Made by a program: the position numbers and the translations under genes. Shown here piece after piece: positions 1 through 5,991 of a stretch of DNA of 23,163 bases (position 1 is its first letter; every line of letters starts with the position of its first letter). The DNA comes from Elusimicrobia bacterium UBA6262 (GTDB taxonomy: Bacteria; CAYTYR01; UBA6262), in NCBI GenBank assembly GCA_002441095.1, contig DJVG01000027.1, forward strand, positions 12,599-35,761. The letters run 5' to 3'. The notes under the pieces were generated by a model that searched no databases, was not told the origin of the DNA, and worked only from the letters and a program-made list of their open reading frames with translations.

Positions 1-90
1 TTTATCAGGATACTGCCGGGAGATAAAGTGAAAGTCCAGTTGTCGCCGTATGACCTGTCCCGCGGCCGGATCATTTTCCGGGTAAAGTAA
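1..90 (+). CDS. infA: Translation initiation factor IF-1, C-terminal end
   Basis: The first thirty codons read in frame 1 to a TAA and give the last 29 residues of IF-1, an S1/OB-fold protein that binds the ribosomal A site during initiation. The stretch ILPGDKVKVQLSPYDLSRG is the typical end of the IF-1 OB fold, followed by the family ending R-I-I-F-R-V-K. The 5' part lies outside the window. infA directly before rpmJ and rpsM is the standard order at the junction of the spc and alpha ribosomal clusters, which supports the call. Confidence 0.95.
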   Translation, partial: FIRILPGDKVKVQLSPYDLSRGRIIFRVK

Positions 91-101
91 GAGCGATAAC
101 G

Positions 102-129
102 TTTAGAATTTAGATATTCGAGTTTAGAA
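102..129. repeat. Heptamer tandem array, unit TTTAGAA
   Basis: In the infA-rpmJ spacer four consecutive 7-base units start at 102, 109, 116 and 123. Units one and four are identical (TTTAGAA), unit two differs at one base and unit three is degenerate. The longest exact direct repeat is 11 bases (101-111 and 122-132). It is one of six periodic spacer arrays in this window. The rpmJ ribosome binding site (GGAGG at 141-145) lies downstream and is not part of it. Confidence 0.6.
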
Positions 130-153
130 TTTGTATTATTGGAGGATGTGCTC

Positions 154-267
154 ATGAAAGTCCGTGCTTCAGTCAAGCCTATTTGCAAAAAATGTAAAAT
201 TGTCCGGAGAAAACGTATCGTCAGGGTAATTTGCACCAATCCCCGGCACAACCAGAGACAAGGCTGA
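154..267 (+). CDS. rpmJ: 50S ribosomal protein L36 (bL36), zinc-binding type
   Basis: A 37-codon ORF, too short for routine ORF lists, starts at ATG 154 after a GGAGG Shine-Dalgarno at 141-145. It begins MKVRASVKPICKKC and ends HNQRQG, the classic L36 sequence at the usual family length. Cys11, Cys14, Cys27 and His32 form the zinc site, so this is the zinc-containing version rather than the Cys-less paralogue. L36 is a late-assembling protein of the large subunit. Its position between infA and rpsM is the canonical one. Confidence 0.97.
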   Translation: MKVRASVKPICKKCKIVRRKRIVRVICTNPRHNQRQG

Positions 268-273
268 TAAAAA

Positions 274-367
274 TAGTTGATAGTACGCTCCGATTTTCAT
301 CGGAGCTTGTAGATGATAGAAAGTACCAGGGTTTTTCAATCAACAATCAACAATGAACTATCAACTA
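274..367. other. rpmJ-rpsM spacer: inverted repeat, hairpin and heptamer array
   Basis: The 120-base spacer has three nested elements. A perfect 10-base inverted repeat, TAGTTGATAG at 274-283 and its complement at 358-367, brackets it. Inside is a perfect 8-bp hairpin with arms GCTCCGAT (287-294) and ATCGGAGC (299-306) and a TTTC loop. It lacks a following T run, so it is not a textbook terminator. Next come four tandem 7-base units of the CAATCAA type at 337-364; the first two are identical and the last belongs to the right arm of the bracket. The S13 Shine-Dalgarno (GGAGG, 373-377) follows the bracket. Confidence 0.6.
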
Positions 368-387
368 ATACAGGAGGAAGGCATTAC

Positions 388-789
388 ATGGCGAGAATTA
401 TAGGAGTAGACTTACCCAAAGATAAAAGGATAGAAGTGGCGCTCGGCTATCTCTATGGTATTGGCTTGGCTCTTTCCAAGAAGATCTTGGCCGAAGCAGA
501 AATCAATCCTGATACCAGGGTCAAAAACCTGACCGAAGAGGAAATTAACCGTCTCAAAACCATTATCCAGCGCGATTACAAGGTAGAAGGAACACTGCGC
601 CGGGATGTCGCTAACAATATCAAGCGATTGGTGGAAATCGGGGCGTATCGCGGTTACCGGCATAAAAGGAACCTGCCGACCCGCGGCCAGCGTACCAAGA
701 CCAATGCCCGTACCAGACGCGGTATGCGTAAGACCGTCGGAGCAGTAAAAGTAAAAGAAGAGTCTAAGTCGCCAGCTAAAGGAGCATAA
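388..789 (+). CDS. rpsM: 30S ribosomal protein S13 (uS13)
   Basis: S13 sits in the head of the small subunit and contacts the P-site tRNA and the 23S rRNA bridge. I chose ATG 388 because it follows an ideal AGGAGG and gives MARIIGVDLPKDKRIEVAL, the normal S13 start. An upstream in-frame ATG at 313 would add 25 residues read from the spacer repeats. The 133-residue product has the helix-two-turn-helix core, the GAYRGYRHKRNLPTRGQRT block (about 87-105) and the basic tail RTRRGMRKTVG. It is some 15 residues longer than E. coli S13, with a Lys/Glu/Ser tail. It ends 5 bases before rpsK. Confidence 0.97.
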   Translation: MARIIGVDLPKDKRIEVALGYLYGIGLALSKKILAEAEINPDTRVKNLTEEEINRLKTIIQRDYKVEGTLRRDVANNIKRLVEIGAYRGYRHKRNLPTRGQRTKTNARTRRGMRKTVGAVKVKEESKSPAKGA

Positions 790-794
790 GCCTA

Positions 795-1229
795 ATGACT
801 GATCAACAGCTACCAAAAAAGGAAGACAAAAAAGCGCCAGGCGCAGGTAAACCAGTAGCCAAAAAGAAAAAAATGCTGAGGAATGTATCTTCAGGCGTTG
901 CGCACATTAAGGCAACTTTCAACAATACCATCATCAGTATTACTGATATGAAAGGTGATGTAATATCCTGGTGTTCAACCGGTTCGCAGGGGTTCAAGGG
1001 TTCCAGAAAAGGGACTCCGTATGCGGCCCAGATGGCGGCAGAAGCAGCAGCGAAAAAAGCAGTAGAGCAAGGGATGAGGGAAGTCACTGTTTTGGTCAAA
1101 GGCCCTGGATCAGGCCGTGAGACAGCTATCCGCGCTTTGCAGGCCGCCGGCCTGGCCGTCAATATGATCAAAGATGTTACCCCGATCCCGCACAATGGGT
1201 GCCGTCCGCCGAAACAAAGACGAGTCTGA
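795..1229 (+). CDS. rpsK: 30S ribosomal protein S11 (uS11)
   Basis: S11 lines the small-subunit platform near the mRNA exit and the Shine-Dalgarno helix. The 144-residue product has the core SGVAHIKATFNNTIISITD, the motif STGSQGFKGSRKGTPYAAQ and the C-terminal DVTPIPHNGCRPPKQRRV, all diagnostic. The N-terminal 26 residues are a lysine/alanine-rich extension relative to E. coli (129 residues). ATG 795 has an AGGAG at 780-784 inside the end of rpsM, so translation is probably coupled. An internal ATG at codon 27 would give a more canonical length but lacks a clear ribosome binding site. Confidence 0.96.
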   Translation: MTDQQLPKKEDKKAPGAGKPVAKKKKMLRNVSSGVAHIKATFNNTIISITDMKGDVISWCSTGSQGFKGSRKGTPYAAQMAAEAAAKKAVEQGMREVTVLVKGPGSGRETAIRALQAAGLAVNMIKDVTPIPHNGCRPPKQRRV

Positions 1230-1245
1230 ACGCATGTGGCATTTG

Positions 1246-1273
1246 CTATACGCCATACGCTAAACGCTATACG
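1246..1273. repeat. Heptamer tandem array, unit CTATACG
   Basis: The 68-base rpsK-rpsD gap has four head-to-tail 7-base units starting at 1246, 1253, 1260 and 1267. Units one and four are exactly CTATACG; units two and three differ by one base each. The period is exact. The array lies upstream of the rpsD Shine-Dalgarno (AAGGAGG, 1287-1293) and probably belongs to the transcribed operon. It is unrelated in sequence to the arrays in neighbouring gaps. Confidence 0.65.
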
Positions 1274-1297
1274 CGAAGTTATTCTAAGGAGGAGTTT

Positions 1298-1927
1298 GTG
1301 GCCAGAGTTATTGGTGCAGTTTGCAGGTTGTGCCGTGCTGAAGGAGTAAAATTATTCTTAAAGGGAACCCGCTGCTATTCAGCTAAATGCGCAGTGGATA
1401 AGAAAGCTACCCCTCCGGGGCAGCAAGGCAAGAGACGCTCGTTCGGTATGTCTGATTATAAGACCCAATTAAGGGAAAAGCAGAAAGCCCGCAGGATCTC
1501 GGGATTGATGGAAAAACAATTCCGCCTGTATTTCCAAAAGGCTGACCAGAAAAAAGGACTGACCGGCGAAAACCTGTTACGGTTGCTGGAAATGCGGCTG
1601 GACAATGTGGCTTACCGTCTTGGCTTCTCAACATCCAGGACCGGCGCCAGGCAGCTGGTAAACCACGGCGGTGTCCTGGTCAACGGCAAGAAAGTTGATA
1701 TTGCGTCCTATATAATTAAGGTTGGCGACAAAATCACGGTCAGCGAAAAAAGAAAAAGCAATGTAGCCGTGCAGGAAGGGCAGAAAGTAGCAGTAGAAAG
1801 AGGATTACCTTCCTGGCTCGAGCTGAACAAAGATTCCCTGGTAGGGACTATCACCAAGCTGCCGGACCGCAGTGAATTGTCGTACCCGGTCAATGAACAG
1901 TTGATCGTCGAGCTATATTCGAAGTAA
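1298..1927 (+). CDS. rpsD: 30S ribosomal protein S4 (uS4), four-cysteine zinc type
   Basis: S4 is a primary 16S rRNA binder that nucleates small-subunit assembly and often represses its own operon. I place the start at GTG 1298, 5 bases after AAGGAGG. An in-frame ATG at 1199 would overlap rpsK and read through the spacer repeat. The 209-residue product starts VARVIGAVCRLCRAEG. Its N-terminal cysteines (two in CRLC, two in CYSAKC) form a zinc site seen in many but not all bacterial S4 proteins. The S4 RNA-binding domain follows, with RLDNVAYRLGFSTSRTGARQ and VNHGGVLVNGKKVDI. The C-terminal block ends in the family-typical IVELYSK. Confidence 0.97.
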   Translation: MARVIGAVCRLCRAEGVKLFLKGTRCYSAKCAVDKKATPPGQQGKRRSFGMSDYKTQLREKQKARRISGLMEKQFRLYFQKADQKKGLTGENLLRLLEMRLDNVAYRLGFSTSRTGARQLVNHGGVLVNGKKVDIASYIIKVGDKITVSEKRKSNVAVQEGQKVAVERGLPSWLELNKDSLVGTITKLPDRSELSYPVNEQLIVELYSK

Positions 1928-1940
1928 TTTAAAGAGATTA

Positions 1941-1969
1941 CCCGCCACTAAAACGTTGGCGGGCGCAGC
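1941..1969. repeat. Palindromic spacer repeat, copy A
   Basis: Just after rpsD lies a hairpin with perfect 7-bp arms CCCGCCA (1941-1947) and TGGCGGG (1957-1963), loop CTAAAACGT, followed by CGCAGC. A second copy lies at 10003-10031 with the same layout, the same right flank and a loop differing at two positions. In that copy the outermost base pair is T-A instead of C-G. There is no T run, so a terminator role is unlikely, though it could slow polymerase or protect the upstream mRNA end. Confidence 0.65.
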
Positions 1970-2031
1970 ACAGATTAACAAGAGAGAAGAACCTAAATAG
2001 GATTGATCTGTTTACAGAAATAGGAGGAAAT

Positions 2032-3021
2032 ATGAAGTTAAGTCCCATTGTAATGCCGAAGAGGTTGGAACTGGATAAGAAGACCGCTACTGACACTTTC
2101 GGTAAATTTGTCGCTGAACCATTTGAACGCGGATATGGGCATACTATCGGCAACAGCTTGCGGCGTATTTTGTTGAATTCACTGGAAGGCGCAGCGATCA
2201 CGAACATCAAGATCGAAGGCGTGCTCCACGAATTCTCCAGTATCCCGGGCATTAAAGAAGATGTGTCCGAGATCATCCTCAACCTGAAAAAAGTCCGGTT
2301 TAAATTGTATACGAACGGTCCCGAAACCATATTTTTACGCGCCAATAAACAAGGAGTCGCTACCGCCGGGCAGATCGAAGTTAATTCCAATGTGGAAGTG
2401 CTCAATCCTGACCAGCCGATCGCTACGCTGAATCCCGGCGCCAAGCTGGAGATCATGATCGAAGTGAATAAAGGCCGTGGGTATGTGGTCGCTGAGAGGA
2501 ATAAGAAAGAAGGCCAGGATATCGGCCTCATTCCCATTGATTCTATCTTTACCCCGGTGTTCAAGGTGAATTATACCGTAGAGAATGCCCGCGTCGGCCA
2601 AATGACAGACTATGACCGGCTCATTATGGAGATCTGGACAGACGGCAGCGTGTCGCCGGAGGATGCCCTGGCCTATACCGCCAAGATCCTGAAAGATTCC
2701 CTGGAAATATTCATTAATTTTGAGGAAGAAGAGTCCAAGAGCGAAAAAGTGGAAGAATCAGCCGTGGCTGAAGAGGAAAAGTCCAAAAAGCTCCGCGACC
2801 TGCTGGACCAGAGCGTAGACATCATCGAGCTTTCTATCCGCGCGCAGAACTGCCTGCGGGTAGCGAAGATCAAGACGATCGGCGACCTGGTGCAGAAACG
2901 CGAACAGGACCTGCTCAAAGTCAAGAATTTCGGCAAGAAATCACTCAATGAGATCGGCAAGAAGCTCAAGGAATTGAATTTGTCATTGGGTATGGAATTA
3001 CCTCCACAGGAAAAGGAGTAA
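2032..3021 (+). CDS. rpoA: DNA-directed RNA polymerase alpha subunit
   Basis: RpoA dimerises to nucleate RNA polymerase assembly and its C-terminal domain contacts UP elements and activators. The 329-residue product equals the E. coli length. The N-terminal domain (about 1-230) has FVAEPFERGYGHTIGNSLRR and LEGAAITNIKIEGVLHEFSS. A Glu/Ser/Lys-rich linker (about 232-255) joins it to the C-terminal domain (about 258-322), which has ELSIRAQNCLRVAKIKTIGD and the helix-hairpin-helix LLKVKNFGKKSLNEI. ATG 2032 follows AGGAGG. The gene sits between rpsD and rplQ as in most bacteria. Confidence 0.98.
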   Translation: MKLSPIVMPKRLELDKKTATDTFGKFVAEPFERGYGHTIGNSLRRILLNSLEGAAITNIKIEGVLHEFSSIPGIKEDVSEIILNLKKVRFKLYTNGPETIFLRANKQGVATAGQIEVNSNVEVLNPDQPIATLNPGAKLEIMIEVNKGRGYVVAERNKKEGQDIGLIPIDSIFTPVFKVNYTVENARVGQMTDYDRLIMEIWTDGSVSPEDALAYTAKILKDSLEIFINFEEEESKSEKVEESAVAEEEKSKKLRDLLDQSVDIIELSIRAQNCLRVAKIKTIGDLVQKREQDLLKVKNFGKKSLNEIGKKLKELNLSLGMELPPQEKE

Positions 3022-3030
3022 CATACAGTC

Positions 3031-3381
3031 ATGGCACAAGGTAAAGTAGGCAGAAAATTAGGCAGGAATATGGGACACCGGAAAAACCTCTTGAACAACC
3101 TGGTGAAATCCCTTTTCGATTATGAACAAATAAAAACTACCACTGCCAAAGCCAAGGAATGTCGGCGCGTCGCCGAGAAAATGATCACCTTGGCCAAGCA
3201 GGGAACCCTGGCTAGCCGCCGGGAAACATTTAAATTCATCCGGGACAAAAGGATCAATAAGAAATTATTTGATGTGATCGCTCCCCGCTACAAGGAAAGA
3301 AAAGGCGGGTATACCAGGATGTATCTGTTGGGACCGCGGCAGGGTGACGGTGCTGTAGAATCGATCATTAAATTAGTATAG
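3031..3381 (+). CDS. rplQ: 50S ribosomal protein L17 (bL17)
   Basis: L17 lies near the exit-tunnel rim of the large subunit. The 116-residue product opens with the family signature after a short lead-in: LGRNMGHRKNLLNNLVKSLF, then IKTTTAKAKECRRVAEKMI. It ends with the usual block GGYTRMYLLGPRQGDGAVES. The start lies 9 bases after the rpoA stop, with its Shine-Dalgarno (AAGGAG) inside the last rpoA codons, indicating coupled translation. In most bacteria L17 ends the alpha operon; here mreB begins 16 bases later. Confidence 0.97.
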   Translation: MAQGKVGRKLGRNMGHRKNLLNNLVKSLFDYEQIKTTTAKAKECRRVAEKMITLAKQGTLASRRETFKFIRDKRINKKLFDVIAPRYKERKGGYTRMYLLGPRQGDGAVESIIKLV

Positions 3382-3397
3382 CGGTAGAGGGGTTGCT

Positions 3398-4423
3398 ATG
3401 TTTAAAAGATTTTTAGGGCTTTTTGCCAGTGATATGGGCATTGACCTGGGTACAGCTAGCACCTTAGTATATGTTAAAGGCAAAGGTATCCTTTTACGCG
3501 AGCCTTCAGTCGTAGCCATTGACAAGAATACCAACTTTGTACTCGCGGTGGGGGAAGATGCCAAGAAGATGATCGGCCGCACTCCCGCCAATATAGTGGC
3601 TATCAGGCCGCTGCGCAATGGCGTGATCGCTGATTTTGAGATCACCCAGGAAATGATCCGTTACTTTATCCGCAAGGTCCGTCAGGACCGGACCCTGATC
3701 CGTCCGCGGGTAGCGATCGGTGTCCCCAGCGGTATCACCGGCGTGGAAAAAAGGGCGGTCAAAGAAGCAGCCGAACAGGCTGGAGCGCGCGAAGTATTCA
3801 TTATTGAAGAACCAATGGCTGCCGCGATCGGGGCTGATATCCCGGTGCATGAAGCGGCCGGCAGTATGATCGTGGATATCGGCGGAGGCACGACGGAAGT
3901 AGCGGTGATCTCCCTGGGCGGGATGGTCATCAGCAACTCCTTGCGGGTGGCCGGCGATGCCATGGACGAGGCCATCATCCAGTATATCAAGCGTAAATAT
4001 AACCTGACTATCGGTGAACGCACTGCCGAAGATGTGAAGATCAGGATCGGGTCAATTTATCCGCAGGAAAAAGAAGAATCAATGGAAGTGAAGGGCCGGA
4101 GCCTGAAGACCGGTCTTCCTGAAACCGTAGAAATAGTCAGCGATGAGATCCGCGGAGCTCTCTCTGATACTGTGCGCATGATCATCGAAATGGTAAAATC
4201 CACGCTGGAACAGACACCTCCGGAATTGTCCGCAGATATCATTGAGCGGGGTATTGTCCTGTCAGGCGGCAGTTCGCTGTTGCGCGGCATAGACAAATTA
4301 ATGAGCGAAGAGACTGGCTTGCCGGTCAATGTGGCTGAAGATCCCCTAACCTGTGTCGTTAAAGGCACGGGAAAATACCTGGAAGAACTCGACCGCCTGT
4401 CCAGAACGCATCACGACAAATAA
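3398..4423 (+). CDS. mreB: Rod shape-determining protein MreB
   Basis: MreB is the bacterial actin that polymerises on the inner membrane and guides lateral peptidoglycan synthesis. The 341-residue product has the actin ATP-binding signatures: phosphate 1 DLGTASTLVYVKGKGILLRE (from Asp16), phosphate 2 DIGGGTTEVAVISLGGMV (from Asp160) and the adenosine loop GIVLSGGSSLLRGI (about 285-298). The N-terminal MFKRFLGLF is a plausible amphipathic membrane-binding helix. The start follows AGAGGGG. The gene heads the mreBCD-mrdA-rodA set, and the short gap to rplQ suggests co-transcription with ribosomal genes. Confidence 0.97.
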   Translation: MFKRFLGLFASDMGIDLGTASTLVYVKGKGILLREPSVVAIDKNTNFVLAVGEDAKKMIGRTPANIVAIRPLRNGVIADFEITQEMIRYFIRKVRQDRTLIRPRVAIGVPSGITGVEKRAVKEAAEQAGAREVFIIEEPMAAAIGADIPVHEAAGSMIVDIGGGTTEVAVISLGGMVISNSLRVAGDAMDEAIIQYIKRKYNLTIGERTAEDVKIRIGSIYPQEKEESMEVKGRSLKTGLPETVEIVSDEIRGALSDTVRMIIEMVKSTLEQTPPELSADIIERGIVLSGGSSLLRGIDKLMSEETGLPVNVAEDPLTCVVKGTGKYLEELDRLSRTHHDK

Positions 4424-4428
4424 ATTGA

Positions 4429-4507
4429 CGAGTTACCAGTTAGCTAGTCCCGAGTTTTGAATTTGCTTTATGACTCGCGACTCGTGACTCGCCAACTCGC
4501 GACTGAT
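4429..4507. repeat. Inverted heptamer array, unit GACTCGC, mreB-mreC gap
   Basis: The right half (4472-4507) has units GACTCGC, GACTCGT and GACTCGC at 4472, 4479 and 4486, then an 8-base variant and a degenerate unit. The left half (4429-4457) carries the complementary sense: the trinucleotide AGT recurs at 4431, 4438, 4446 and 4453 in CGAGT or CCAGT contexts. The whole 97-base gap could therefore fold as an imperfect cruciform or RNA hairpin. The mreC ribosome binding site is weak (AAGGTAAG) and lies just downstream. Confidence 0.6.
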
Positions 4508-4520
4508 AAAAAGGTAAGAC

Positions 4521-5348
4521 ATGTCTTACTGGTGGATTAAATATAAAGAAAGCATTGTCTTAATATTTTTGGTTGCTTTGTGTCTCGTCCTTATTGGTTC
4601 ACCTTTCAATCAGCAGGTCCAGTCTGTCCGCACTTTCTTCTATTATCTCCTCAGCCCCAGCCAAAAGGCCAGCTTTGAAATGATCCAGGACAACAGCCGC
4701 TTGGCCAAGAACTTACTCTCTCTGATCAATCTGCGCGAAGAAAACCTTGATCTCCAGGAAGAAAATTACCGTCTGAAAAGCGAGATCCAGCAGTCCCGCG
4801 ATTTCTTAGCAGAGAATGAGCGGCTAAAAACTCTCCTGGCGTATAAAAAAGGATCAGCTTATTACAGCCAATTAGCCCGGGTCATTGGTTCAGAGCCGGA
4901 AAACTGCTATACCAGTATCTGGGTGAATAAGGGGCGCGAAGATAATATTGTTGAAAATATGGTAGTGCTGGCTTACCAGCGCGGCTCCATCGGTTTAGCC
5001 GGGCGTATCGTTGAGGTCCTGCCGCAATCTGCGCGGGTATTGCTGATCACTGACCAACAAAGCGAACTGCGGGTGCTCAATGAGCGTACCAGGTATGAAG
5101 GTGTGGCCCAGGGAGAAAATCATTTCAGCCTGCGCCTGCGCTATTTTCTCAACGAAGCAGATATAAAGTCCGGGGATATCCTGGTGACCAGCGGCAAAGG
5201 CGGCATTTTCCCCCCTGGCTTAAAAGTGGGGAGACTGACTGATGTTTTCCAGGAAGAAGACAAACTTTTCAAGGGTGGGATAGCGGTCCCGGAGATCAAT
5301 CCCGGATTGCTGGAAGAGGTTTTGATTCTGAATACGGTTAAGAAATGA
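4521..5348 (+). CDS. mreC: Rod shape-determining protein MreC
   Basis: MreC is a bitopic inner-membrane protein whose periplasmic part activates the PBP2-RodA synthase. The 275-residue product has a short cytoplasmic start (MSYWWIKYKES), one membrane segment (about 11-29) and a coiled coil (about 58-108, with REENLDLQEENYRLKSEI). The beta-sandwich domain follows, with VIGSEPENCYTSIWVNKG, VVLAYQRGSIGLAGRIVEV, SARVLLITDQQSELRV and the C-terminal LVTSGKGGIFPPGLKVGRL. These are standard MreC motifs and the order between mreB and mreD is canonical. The weak Shine-Dalgarno suggests modest or coupled translation. Confidence 0.95.
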   Translation: MSYWWIKYKESIVLIFLVALCLVLIGSPFNQQVQSVRTFFYYLLSPSQKASFEMIQDNSRLAKNLLSLINLREENLDLQEENYRLKSEIQQSRDFLAENERLKTLLAYKKGSAYYSQLARVIGSEPENCYTSIWVNKGREDNIVENMVVLAYQRGSIGLAGRIVEVLPQSARVLLITDQQSELRVLNERTRYEGVAQGENHFSLRLRYFLNEADIKSGDILVTSGKGGIFPPGLKVGRLTDVFQEEDKLFKGGIAVPEINPGLLEEVLILNTVKK

Positions 5349-5353
5349 AAAGA

Positions 5354-5465
5354 CAGGATATCAGGATAACAGAGTATCAGGGTGCAGGTTATCAGGATAG
5401 CAGATTATCAGGCAAAACCTGATTTCCTGATGCCCACTTCCTGAGCACCTGATACTCTGATAACC
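5354..5465. repeat. Inverted octamer array, unit CAGGATAT, mreC-mreD gap
   Basis: Left half: units beginning CAGG or CAGA start at 5354, 5362, 5370, 5378, 5385, 5393, 5401 and 5409, a period of eight with one seven. After CAAAA the right half runs in the complementary sense, with CCTGA starting at 5418, 5426, 5440 and 5448. The arms pair with gaps over about 48 bases each around the loop at 5413-5417. Block 5418-5444 is, in reverse complement, 26 of 27 identical to 9142-9168 in the rodA-trmJ gap. No ORF of note occupies the gap. Confidence 0.75.
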
Positions 5466-5489
5466 GCTTTTCAAATTTAAAGGAAAATT

Positions 5490-5969
5490 ATGTCGGTAGT
5501 TTACATTTTACTGTCATTCATCATTAGTTTGCTATTGGAGACCACGCTCTTCAACCGGTTAGCTATTTACGGGGCTAAGCCTGATTTTATCCTGATCTTC
5601 GTTGTCCTGACCGCTGTCAAAAAAGGGCCCATGGCCGGCCAGCTCTATGGTTTTATCGGCGGTCTCATGCAGGATTGCCTGTCCTATGGCGTGCTGGGTG
5701 TGCAAGCCATGGTGAAAACCATCACTGGTTTTGGCAGCGGATATCTCAAGAACAAACTGGAAGAAAACAGCCCGTTATTGATCATGATCCTGGTATTCCT
5801 GGTTACTATCTTCAGCGGGTTCCTGGGAGCCTTAGCCCGGGCTTTTTTCACTTCGTACATGTTCTTATCCCATGAAGCTGTCCGTATCGTCGTTTCCGCC
5901 GGATACAATGCTGTTTTATCGCCATTTGTAGCGATGGTGGTAAAAGAGATCTATCCCGCGCATAAATAA
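5490..5969 (+). CDS. mreD: Rod shape-determining protein MreD
   Basis: MreD is a small polytopic inner-membrane partner of MreC and part of the elongasome. The 159-residue product is highly hydrophobic, with about five or six membrane segments. The family-typical motif is GAKPDFILIFVVLTAVKKGPMAGQ split over a segment boundary (about 29-52), followed by GFIGGLMQDCLSYGVLGVQA (about 54-73), where MreD proteins carry G-F-x-x-G-x-x-x-D. ATG 5490 follows AAAGGAAAAT. It lies between mreC and mrdA as expected. Sequence conservation in MreD is low, so the identification rests on these motifs and on context. Confidence 0.9.
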   Translation: MSVVYILLSFIISLLLETTLFNRLAIYGAKPDFILIFVVLTAVKKGPMAGQLYGFIGGLMQDCLSYGVLGVQAMVKTITGFGSGYLKNKLEENSPLLIMILVFLVTIFSGFLGALARAFFTSYMFLSHEAVRIVVSAGYNAVLSPFVAMVVKEIYPAHK

Positions 5970-5991
5970 AATAATTTTATAGAGAATTGAC

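Noticed and set aside
287..306. Intrinsic terminator between rpmJ and rpsM
   Set aside because: The hairpin is perfect but no T run follows, and termination here would cut the ribosomal operon.
313..387. N-terminal extension of rpsM from ATG 313
   Set aside because: The added 25 residues come from the spacer repeats and S13 normally begins MARI or similar, as at ATG 388.
1199..1297. N-terminal extension of rpsD from ATG 1199
   Set aside because: It would overlap rpsK out of frame and translate the heptamer array; GTG 1298 has an ideal Shine-Dalgarno and gives the family start.
5354..5465. Possible CRISPR array
   Set aside because: The units are 8 bases without unique spacers and turn into reverse complements half way; no cas gene nearby.
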